Below are positions 1 through 6,159 of a stretch of 10,930 nt of DNA, piece after piece; within the stretch, counting starts at the first letter, position 1, and each line of letters opens with the position of its first letter. The DNA lies in the NCBI GenBank assembly GCA_046052065.1, contig JBJOND010000082.1, positions 1 to 10,930 of the forward strand, in the 5' to 3' direction. The translations under genes and the position numbers were made by a program. This stretch comes from CAINEC01 sp046052065. GTDB lineage: Bacteria; Bacteroidota; Bacteroidia; AKYH767-A; OLB10. Under the pieces are notes generated by a model. That model worked only from the letters and a program-made list of their open reading frames with translations. It did no database searches and had not been told where the DNA came from.

Positions 1-228
1 AGCAAAGAGTCCACCGATAAAAGTAAACGCATACACAAAGGCTTGAATGGCGCCATACTGCAAATTAGCAGTGCCTTCGTCCATCTTCAATTGCGATACA
101 ATAAATACCGCAAGCATTCCACGCATTCCATAAAAGCAAAAACGTTCCCACATTTCGGAGAAGAACAGATACCATAATTGCTTCGGATATTTTCCTTTAA
201 AGTTTTGTATCTCGGCTAATGTTGACAT
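1..228 (-). CDS. POT/PTR2 family peptide:H+ symporter, N-terminal part (cut by window edge)
   Basis: This is the first 76 codons of an inner-membrane transporter whose remainder lies to the left of the window. The translation starts MSTLAEIQNFKGKYPKQLWY and then has FFSEMWERFCFYGMRG, which carries the ExxER motif of the first helix of proton-coupled oligopeptide transporters (E, two residues, E, R, F). A second hydrophobic stretch follows (QAFVYAFTFIGGLFA), matching helix 2. The family imports di- and tripeptides with protons. The neighbour at 342-2081 is a clear paralogue on the same strand with the near-identical block FFTEMWERFSYYGMRA. The ATG at 228 is well placed: its lead of about 17 residues before helix 1 fits the family. 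A promoter candidate sits just upstream (246-276) and a terminator beyond it (289-321), so this copy probably has its own transcript. The family call is firm; the substrate and completeness of the gene cannot be judged. Confidence 0.88.
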   Translation of the reverse strand, partial: MSTLAEIQNFKGKYPKQLWYLFFSEMWERFCFYGMRGMLAVFIVSQLKMDEGTANLQYGAIQAFVYAFTFIGGLFA

Positions 229-245
229 AGTAAATTGGTTTTAAT

Positions 246-276
246 CAAAGTAAATCTATTTTATGCAATTTCCCAA
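246..276 (-). promoter_or_regulatory. Candidate Bacteroidota-type promoter for the left-edge peptide transporter
   Basis: On the minus strand TTG (276-274) is followed after 20 bases by TTACTTTG (253-246). The known Bacteroidota promoter pattern is TTTG or TTG near -33, about 19-21 bases, then TAnnTTTG near -7. The -7 box here matches five of six fixed positions (second base T instead of A). It lies 17 bases before the ATG at 228, allowing a short leader. It sits directly after the terminator of the upstream gene, where a new promoter would be expected. Such short motifs occur by chance in AT-rich DNA, so this is only a candidate. Confidence 0.35.
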
Positions 277-288
277 TAGGGCATAAAT

Positions 289-321
289 AAGAAAGTCCCG
301 ATTTATCATCAGGACATTCTT
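289..321 (-). terminator. Intrinsic terminator-like hairpin after the 579-aa peptide transporter gene
   Basis: An inverted repeat starts 21 bases after the transporter stop codon (342-344). The inner stem pairs 295-302 with 308-315 around a 5-base loop. One mismatched pair (294/316) follows, then five more pairs (289-293 with 317-321). In minus-strand RNA the pair 299/311 is a G-U wobble and keeps the inner stem intact. In plus-strand RNA the same pair is C-A and breaks it, so the structure fits the minus strand. The tract after the stem is AT-rich (ATTTAT) rather than a pure T run. A smaller perfect 6-bp hairpin (322-327 with 332-337) lies between the stop codon and this stem. Confidence 0.65.
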
Positions 322-341
322 ATCATTTTTGAATGATGCAA

Positions 342-2081
342 TTAGTTTACACCATGCATCATTTTAATTAATTTTCTGTATAATGCTAATAGAATTAGTG
401 AAGCAGCTCCACTTAAAACAATAAACACACAGAAGAAAATAAATAAGTTATTGATTTGAATTCCTAAGATACTTGGAATTTCAGTTGATGCTTCTTCACC
501 TGCTCCTGGAGGAATCAAGGCACTTAATGTACCTGCAAATTTATTAGCAACCGCGTTCGCTAAGAACCATGTACCCATTAATAAAGAGGATAATCTAACG
601 GGTGCGAGTTTACTAACCATACTTAATCCGATAGGTGATAAACAAAGCTCTCCCATTGTATGAACAATGTACAACGCAAATAACCAGAACATTGCAATTT
701 TAGTTGAAGAGTCAATTCCACTTACTGCAAATGCAATGATTACATATCCAAGCGCCACTAATGCTAAACCTAAAGCCATTTTCAATGGTGAAGACGGTTC
801 CATATTTAGCTTTGCTAATTTGCCCCACATTACGGTGAAGAATGGAGCAAGAATAATAATTGCTAATGGGTTTACCGACTGGAACCAAGGAGAAGGAAAT
901 TCTGATAAATGAATATCTGCAATAAATCCGAATGCAGTTAAAGAAATAACAGCTAATATACCTACAACCTGAATGACTTTTACAATTTTAGAGGTCCATT
1001 CGAAGAACCATCCTAATGCTTTTCCTAAGAAATAAATTATGGTTGCATAAACAGCTGCAATTACATAAGCACTTATATTAATATCAATTGCTCTGTCGAC
1101 TTGCTGATCAGCAAATAAGGTTAATGATGCACCAGCTTGTTCGAAACATGCCCAGAAGAAAATTACAAAGAAGGCAAGGATAAAAATTACTATAATGCGC
1201 TCTTTTTCATCTTTTGTTAATGACTTGTCAGTTAGAATTAATAAGGGCATTACAATTAAAGAAATGTAAATCAGGTAAGCAACTACATCTAAATTAGCAA
1301 TCAAATGTGACCATGATGCAGTATCTGCAATGGCACCAGCATTTAAAAATAGACCAGCAATTGTTTTATAATTTAATAATGCAAAGATGGCTAGGATAGA
1401 ACCAACAATGGATAATCCTGTTTTCATATCAAGTGGAGCCACAGGCATACCTAAATCACTTCCATCAGGACCTTTTAAATGCTTATTCTTTAATAACTCA
1501 AATGAAATCAAACTTAAAATCATTCCTATTGCAGCAGCTAAGAATCCGTATTTAAAGTCTGCAAAACTTCCGCAAATTAATGGAGAGAAAAACGCTCCCA
1601 TGTTAATACCCATGTAGAAAATTGTGAATGCACCATCCACACGACTATCATTCTTCGGATATAACTGACCAACCATTGTAGATATATTGGGTTTGAAGAA
1701 ACCGTTACCAATAATTAATAAGGTTAATCCTGCCCACATAAAAGTTACAGCTGATGTCGATTGAACATCAGGCATTGTCATTGTAGCACTTAAATACAAA
1801 AATAATTGTCCTATAGCCATTAAAATACCACCGTACAAAATACTTCTTCTGTTACCCCAGTATTTATCGCATAAATATCCTCCTAAGAGTGGAGTTAAAT
1901 AAACGAGTCCTGTAAAACTTCCATAAATATTAGAAGCGAAGGCTTTATCAATGAATAAAGCTTTTGTCATGTATAGAATGAAAATCGCTCTCATTCCATA
2001 ATAACTGAAGCGTTCCCACATTTCTGTGAAGAAGAGAAGGTATAACCCCCTCGGATGTCCGCTTTGATTGTTTGTGCTCAT
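342..2081 (-). CDS. POT/PTR2 family proton-coupled oligopeptide transporter
   Basis: This 579-residue inner-membrane symporter is predicted to import di- and tripeptides with protons. Family marks are in order: ExxER (E20, E23, R24) in helix 1; the loop motif GGYLCDKYWGNRRS (67-80) after helix 2; the conserved lysine K130 in GNGFFKPN of helix 4; FYMGINMG (155-162), the second PTR2 signature; FEQ (313-315) in helix 7; and GELCLSP with E478 in helix 10. These acidic and basic residues are the ones tied to proton coupling and peptide binding in characterised POTs. The length and number of hydrophobic segments fit the 14-helix bacterial form. The ATG at 2081 gives a normal short hydrophilic lead. 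No Shine-Dalgarno sequence is seen. It is a paralogue of the gene at 1-228, and the 156-base gap upstream is shared with the divergent YbaB gene. Nitrate, drug or other substrates exist in the wider family, but peptides are most likely. Confidence 0.95.
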   Translation of the reverse strand: MSTNNQSGHPRGLYLLFFTEMWERFSYYGMRAIFILYMTKALFIDKAFASNIYGSFTGLVYLTPLLGGYLCDKYWGNRRSILYGGILMAIGQLFLYLSATMTMPDVQSTSAVTFMWAGLTLLIIGNGFFKPNISTMVGQLYPKNDSRVDGAFTIFYMGINMGAFFSPLICGSFADFKYGFLAAAIGMILSLISFELLKNKHLKGPDGSDLGMPVAPLDMKTGLSIVGSILAIFALLNYKTIAGLFLNAGAIADTASWSHLIANLDVVAYLIYISLIVMPLLILTDKSLTKDEKERIIVIFILAFFVIFFWACFEQAGASLTLFADQQVDRAIDINISAYVIAAVYATIIYFLGKALGWFFEWTSKIVKVIQVVGILAVISLTAFGFIADIHLSEFPSPWFQSVNPLAIIILAPFFTVMWGKLAKLNMEPSSPLKMALGLALVALGYVIIAFAVSGIDSSTKIAMFWLFALYIVHTMGELCLSPIGLSMVSKLAPVRLSSLLMGTWFLANAVANKFAGTLSALIPPGAGEEASTEIPSILGIQINNLFIFFCVFIVLSGAASLILLALYRKLIKMMHGVN

Positions 2082-2237
2082 GCGTTTTATTTAGTTTGGT
2101 TAGTTTTGATTTGGATAATTTTTACTTTAACGGCTCTAATGTAATTAAAAGATGGGTTCTTCCAAAATAATAAATATTCAAGCCTTTTATTTAATTGACA
2201 ATTAGCTGTAAATTCGCAACTCTAATCTCAATAATTT

Positions 2238-2543
2238 ATGTTCGATATTCTAAGTAAACTCGGTGATGTTCAAAAGAAAATGGAAGAGGTAAAAGCTCGC
2301 CTTGATACTGTTTATGTGGATGGTGTTGCTGCACAGGGACAAGTCAAAATTACTCTTACAGCTAATAAAAAAGTAAAGTCGATTGATATTGACCCTTGCT
2401 TGCTTTTCCCAGAGCGAAAAGAAGAAGTGCAAGATTTTTTAGAGTTAGCTTTTGCAGATGCGTTGAGTAAAGCAGATGTTATTTCAGAGACAGAAATGAA
2501 AGCAGCTGGACGTGATATGTTACCAGGGTTTCCAGGATTTTAA
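2238..2543 (+). CDS. YbaB/EbfC family nucleoid-associated protein
   Basis: A 101-residue protein of the YbaB/EbfC family: small, dimeric, tweezer-shaped DNA-binding proteins that coat or bend DNA in the cytoplasm. It has the expected layout: an N-terminal amphipathic helix rich in K, E and Q (about 1-24, with QKKMEEVKARL); a central beta region (about 25-55, GVAAQGQVKITLTANKKV then SIDIDP); and a C-terminal helix (about 58-90) ending in a glycine/proline tail (LPGFPGF). Such a tail is usual in this family. The length matches the usual 100-115 residues. In many bacteria the gene sits next to dnaX or recR, which is not the case here. The DUF1569 gene follows after only 11 bases, suggesting co-transcription. 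The ATG is preceded by an AT-rich leader with no Shine-Dalgarno sequence. The family call is firm; its regulatory targets are unknown. Confidence 0.9.
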   Translation: MFDILSKLGDVQKKMEEVKARLDTVYVDGVAAQGQVKITLTANKKVKSIDIDPCLLFPERKEEVQDFLELAFADALSKADVISETEMKAAGRDMLPGFPGF

Positions 2544-2554
2544 TTCAACTAGCT

Positions 2555-3025
2555 ATGACAACTCAAGAACAAAAAGAATATTTGCTAAATCAATTAGTAA
2601 ACGATTTTCACTCGCTATCTCAACCTGCAAACGCTAATTGGGGCAAAATGAATTTTAATCAGATGCTCGAGCATTTAATCGATGCTTGTAAAAATGCAAG
2701 CGGCGATATTGTATTTGATACATTTCATTCTCCTGAAGAACGACTCCCTGCCATGCAAGCATTTTTGATGACGGATAAATTATTCAAGCCCGAGACAAAA
2801 AACGCGATGATGGGTGAGGAGCCTGCTCCTGTAAAGAATGATAATACAAATGATTTGCTCGATGAATTGCAATCGCAAATCAATCGTTTTTATGAACGAT
2901 TTCAGCAAGATCAAAACTTGGTAGTGCGTAATCCGATTTTTGGCGACTTAAACGAAGAACTTTGGACGCGCTTGTTGTATAAACATTGCATCCATCACCT
3001 AAATCAGTTTCAACCGACTATTTAA
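2555..3025 (+). CDS. DUF1569 protein, DinB/YfiT-like metalloenzyme fold
   Basis: A 156-residue cytoplasmic protein with the marks of the DinB/YfiT superfamily, four-helix bundles that often hold a metal through three histidines. The first is H40 in NFNQMLEHLIDAC. The others are probably H144 and H148 in HCIHHLNQF, near the C-terminus, where the family has HxxxH followed by Q (here Q151). NWGKMNFNQMLEH is typical of the DUF1569 branch. Some superfamily members use bacillithiol, mycothiol or glutathione as thiol cofactors, but nothing here shows the reaction. There is no signal peptide or membrane segment. It starts 11 bases after the YbaB-like gene and probably shares its transcript. Its stop codon (3023-3025) lies inside the 3' end of the convergent lipoprotein gene, an 8-base overlap of coding ends. 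The fold assignment is fairly sure; the function is unknown. Confidence 0.78.
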   Translation: MTTQEQKEYLLNQLVNDFHSLSQPANANWGKMNFNQMLEHLIDACKNASGDIVFDTFHSPEERLPAMQAFLMTDKLFKPETKNAMMGEEPAPVKNDNTNDLLDELQSQINRFYERFQQDQNLVVRNPIFGDLNEELWTRLLYKHCIHHLNQFQPTI

Positions 3026-4016
3026 AATAAATATCTCTTCGAGGGATACTCACGTTGTTTCCTTGTACCGCATCGAAGTACGAATCGGTATAATCAATCG
3101 TGATCGTTTTCTGTTGTCCTTGACTCGTAATTGTGCCAGTGCCTACGAATGTATGGTTCGATGTATCAACTGCCGTTTGACAAAAGAAGGTCTGACTTGC
3201 TAAGGTTAACGTACTATTCGATGGATTAAAATCGACTATCGGATTTGCTAAAAAATTATCGCCGATTTTAAAAATCAAAAATCGATTATCTACGGTAGCA
3301 GATGCCTGAAGTGTTGTAATCCAATTGGTAGTATCGTTTGTAGATGGTGTAATTGTTTTACATGTCCACTGACCAGATACATAATTCAAGGAGTTAAATA
3401 CTCTAACGGTACGCGTTACTGAATCTTTCAAACCGCCTGAGTCATACACCACATAACTAATCGGATAGTTTCCGCATGAGTCAATATTAACTGCACCGTA
3501 TGTTACAATTTGACTAGTTAGATTGCCATCTTCTGGATCCTGCGCTGTTGCACCTGGGTCAACAAAAGGTTGGTTAAGGGTAATGTCGATGGTGTAATTG
3601 CCAAATAAGCTAATTGTAGGACTAATATTCGGAGATGACGCAATTGTTAGATTGAATGTGCGGGTGAATACTTTTCCTAAAGGTGTGGTACCTGTTACAT
3701 TGATAGCATAGGTGCCTGTATCTGGATTGGTTGTTTTGATTGTTTGCTTCACTGAAAAATCAGGAGTCCCAGCATACGAACTAAAGTTAATGGTCACACC
3801 TGTGGGTATACCCGTACACGTTATGGTTAACTCTTCGCGGCTACCACCTAAGTATAAGAAGGTAATATCCCGACTTATGCTATCGTTTTTAAGAAGTGTT
3901 AAATCTTTGGCTCCATTAATTTTGAAGTCCATTCCGATTGGATCTTCCTTTTTACAGGCGTTAAATAGTAAGGCAAAAACGACTAATAGTCCTGCGAACG
4001 ATTTTATATTTTTCAT
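3018..4016 (-). CDS. Predicted surface lipoprotein with DUF5011 Ig-like domain
   Basis: A 332-residue lipoprotein. The N-terminus is a lipoprotein signal peptide (MKNIKSFAGLLVVFALLFNA) with C21 as lipidated cysteine. Cysteine is followed by K-K-E-D, which fits the Bacteroidota surface-export signature (C, any residue, K, then two acidic residues), so the protein is probably outside the outer membrane. Residues about 30-126 look like a beta-rich Ig-like module. About 133-207 match DUF5011/HYR-like repeats (VDPGATAQDPEDGNLTSQI, then CGNYPISYVVYDSGGLKDS and RTVRVF). Residues 208-332 form a beta-rich domain (GQWTCKTI, FLIFKIGDN, KTITIDYTD) that I do not recognise; this resembles the C-terminal part of many uncharacterised Bacteroidota lipoproteins. 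No catalytic motif is visible. Its start codon overlaps the stop of the prolyl oligopeptidase gene as ATGA, so translation is probably coupled. A binding or structural role at the surface is an inference. Confidence 0.82.
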   Translation of the reverse strand: MKNIKSFAGLLVVFALLFNACKKEDPIGMDFKINGAKDLTLLKNDSISRDITFLYLGGSREELTITCTGIPTGVTINFSSYAGTPDFSVKQTIKTTNPDTGTYAINVTGTTPLGKVFTRTFNLTIASSPNISPTISLFGNYTIDITLNQPFVDPGATAQDPEDGNLTSQIVTYGAVNIDSCGNYPISYVVYDSGGLKDSVTRTVRVFNSLNYVSGQWTCKTITPSTNDTTNWITTLQASATVDNRFLIFKIGDNFLANPIVDFNPSNSTLTLASQTFFCQTAVDTSNHTFVGTGTITSQGQQKTITIDYTDSYFDAVQGNNVSIPRRDIYFK

Positions 4017-6115
4017 AATGACATTCCTAAATTATAAAATAAGAATGTAAATATGTCTGCTTGCTCATCAATTAATTTGAATTTAGGTTTTCCAGCGCCA
4101 TGTCCAGCATTCGTATCAATGCGAATAAGCATAGGACGATCTCCTTTATATTTGTTCTGTAGTGTTGCGGAAAACTTGAATGAATGTGCCGGAACTACTC
4201 TGTCATCATGGTCGCCGGTTGTAATCATCGTACAAGGATATTCAACATTTTCTTTGATGTTATGAAGTGGAGAGTACTTAATCAGGTTGTTAAATTGAAT
4301 ACTGTCTTCAGAAGAACCGTAATCGCCTTTCCAAGCCCATCCAATTGTGAATTTATGATAACGAAGCATATCCATTACTCCAACAGCAGGCAATGCTACT
4401 TTGAATAATTCAGGACGTTGTAACATAACAGCACCAACTAAAAGTCCGCCATTAGATCGACCACTAATTGCAAGTTTTGAAGGATTGGTGTATTTATTCG
4501 CAATTAAATATTCGGCAGCAGCAATGAAATCATCAAATACATTTTGCTTTTTCAATTTCGTACCTGCCTCATGCCATTTACTACCGTATTCGCCGCCACC
4601 TCTTAAACAAGGTACTGCTAATACGCCACCTTTCATTAAAAACACTAATCGCTCTGGTTTAAACTCTGGTGTTTTACTAATATTAAATCCACCATAACCA
4701 AATAGGAGAGTAGGATTATTTCCATCTAGCAGAACACCCTTCTTATGCACAATGAACATCGGAATTTTAGTACCGTCTTTCGAAGTATAAAACACCTGCT
4801 TCGTTTCAAATTGATTTGCATCGTAAGGTAATTGCGATTTATATTGATTAAACAAGCGAGAGGTAACTACATTATAACGATAAATAACTGCAGGCGACAC
4901 AAAGTTGGTGAAAGAGATAAATAGGTTCGTATCTTTTACAGATCCTGATAAGCCATCTACTGTACCAATACTACCTAAATTGATATCGCCTTTTAGAACA
5001 CCGTTTAAGTCATATTGCTTCAACTGACTACTCGCATCTTTCATGTAATGCACAATCAGTTTGTCGAGTGCTAAAGTTGCATCTTTCATACTTTCTTTCG
5101 ACTCAGGAATCAAATCTTTCCAGTTACTTTCTGCTGGTGATTTAGGATCAATAAGTACTAAACGATTTTGGGGCGCTTTGTAATTAGTCATGAACAATAG
5201 CTTACCTCTAACAGTACTGATATACGAAAAGTCATAATCAAATCCTTTGACTATTGTAATTGGTGTTTTCTTCGGATTTTTTAAATCCTGAAGCATTACA
5301 TTATTTCCACTTGTTGCTTCTGAAGAGAAAATCAAGAGGTAATTATTGTCTTCTGTAACAGTTGCTGAGAAATTGCGAAGCGGATGTTCTTTATCCTCGT
5401 ATACTAATGAATCTTGCGATTGCTCTGAATATAATTTATGGTAGTAGATTTTATGATTCTCATTCTTTAAAGTATAAATCGCTTTGGTGGTGTCAACATC
5501 ATAGCGCGAATAAAAAAATCCATCTTGATACCATGATGTACTTGAAAATTTAATTCCTTTAAGTACTTCAGGCAAGGTCTTCATTGTTTTTGCTTCTTTG
5601 ATACGTATTTCATTCCAGTCGCTACCAGCATAGGAAACCTGAAATGCAATAAAAAATCCATCTTCCGATGCAGTGGTCTCTGTGAAGTGTGTTGTGCCAT
5701 CGGCCGACAATTTATTCTGATCGAAGTAACTCATTGGAACGTATTCTAACGAACGTATATAGAATAGCAAAGGTTGGTTTTGATTAGGCTCCTGACGGTA
5801 ATAAAAATAACTTTTCCCCGCTCTGAATGGCAAGGAATAAGTATTGAAATTCCAAAATGCCTTCATGCTGTCTTTTAAAGCTTGTCGAAATGGAATTTGA
5901 TTTAAATACGATTCCGTAACACTGTTTTCATCCTTTACCCATTGCTCCGTTTCAGCAGAACGATCGTCTTCCATCCAACGATAAGGATCGTAAACAAATT
6001 GTCCGAAGTAATTGTCCACCACTTCAGTTCTTCTTGTAAATGGATATTTAAGCGGTTGCGCCTTTAATGAGGCAATATTTAGAATAAATAATAGGAATAG
6101 GGCAATTCGTTTCAT
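4013..6115 (-). CDS. Secreted prolyl oligopeptidase (serine peptidase family S9A)
   Basis: A 700-residue prolyl oligopeptidase, which cuts short peptides after proline. The catalytic triad is visible: S554 in SGRSNGGLL, D638 in DHDDRVVP (second D of the pair) and H672 in NAGHGAG. The spacing matches characterised S9A enzymes closely. The layout is also typical: an N-terminal segment (PYRWMEDDRS), a central beta-propeller of roughly 350 residues that admits only short peptides, and a C-terminal alpha/beta hydrolase domain containing GYGGFN and RGGGEYG. The ATG at 6115 gives a standard signal peptide (MKRIALFLLFILNIASLKAQ, cleaved near KAQ). The longer reading from a TTG at 6124 adds three residues before it and is not preferred. 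The protein is probably periplasmic. Its stop overlaps the start of the lipoprotein gene by four bases (ATGA), and the DUF885 gene diverges 44 bases upstream. Peptides released here could feed the peptide transporters nearby, which is inference. Confidence 0.95.
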   Translation of the reverse strand: MKRIALFLLFILNIASLKAQPLKYPFTRRTEVVDNYFGQFVYDPYRWMEDDRSAETEQWVKDENSVTESYLNQIPFRQALKDSMKAFWNFNTYSLPFRAGKSYFYYRQEPNQNQPLLFYIRSLEYVPMSYFDQNKLSADGTTHFTETTASEDGFFIAFQVSYAGSDWNEIRIKEAKTMKTLPEVLKGIKFSSTSWYQDGFFYSRYDVDTTKAIYTLKNENHKIYYHKLYSEQSQDSLVYEDKEHPLRNFSATVTEDNNYLLIFSSEATSGNNVMLQDLKNPKKTPITIVKGFDYDFSYISTVRGKLLFMTNYKAPQNRLVLIDPKSPAESNWKDLIPESKESMKDATLALDKLIVHYMKDASSQLKQYDLNGVLKGDINLGSIGTVDGLSGSVKDTNLFISFTNFVSPAVIYRYNVVTSRLFNQYKSQLPYDANQFETKQVFYTSKDGTKIPMFIVHKKGVLLDGNNPTLLFGYGGFNISKTPEFKPERLVFLMKGGVLAVPCLRGGGEYGSKWHEAGTKLKKQNVFDDFIAAAEYLIANKYTNPSKLAISGRSNGGLLVGAVMLQRPELFKVALPAVGVMDMLRYHKFTIGWAWKGDYGSSEDSIQFNNLIKYSPLHNIKENVEYPCTMITTGDHDDRVVPAHSFKFSATLQNKYKGDRPMLIRIDTNAGHGAGKPKFKLIDEQADIFTFLFYNLGMSL

Positions 6116-6159
6116 AGGGTGCAAAATAAAGATTATTTTCGTGAAAATTGTTTGATAAA

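Noticed and set aside
667..1617. Plus-strand open frames inside the peptide transporter gene
   Set aside because: They are antisense to a complete transporter carrying every family motif.
2185..2216. Promoter for the YbaB gene: TAAATTCG at 2209-2216
   Set aside because: The -7 match is fair, but the upstream element at the right distance is only TTTT; too weak to call.
3712..4697. Plus-strand open frames opposite the lipoprotein and oligopeptidase genes
   Set aside because: They lie antisense to well-supported proteins and show no family resemblance or sensible composition.
6116..6124. TTG start at 6124 for the prolyl oligopeptidase
   Set aside because: ATG at 6115 gives a standard signal peptide starting MKRIALF; the TTG only adds three residues.
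6148..6159. TTG start at 6148 for the DUF885 gene
   Set aside because: ATG at 6160 is four codons downstream and keeps the whole lipoprotein signal.
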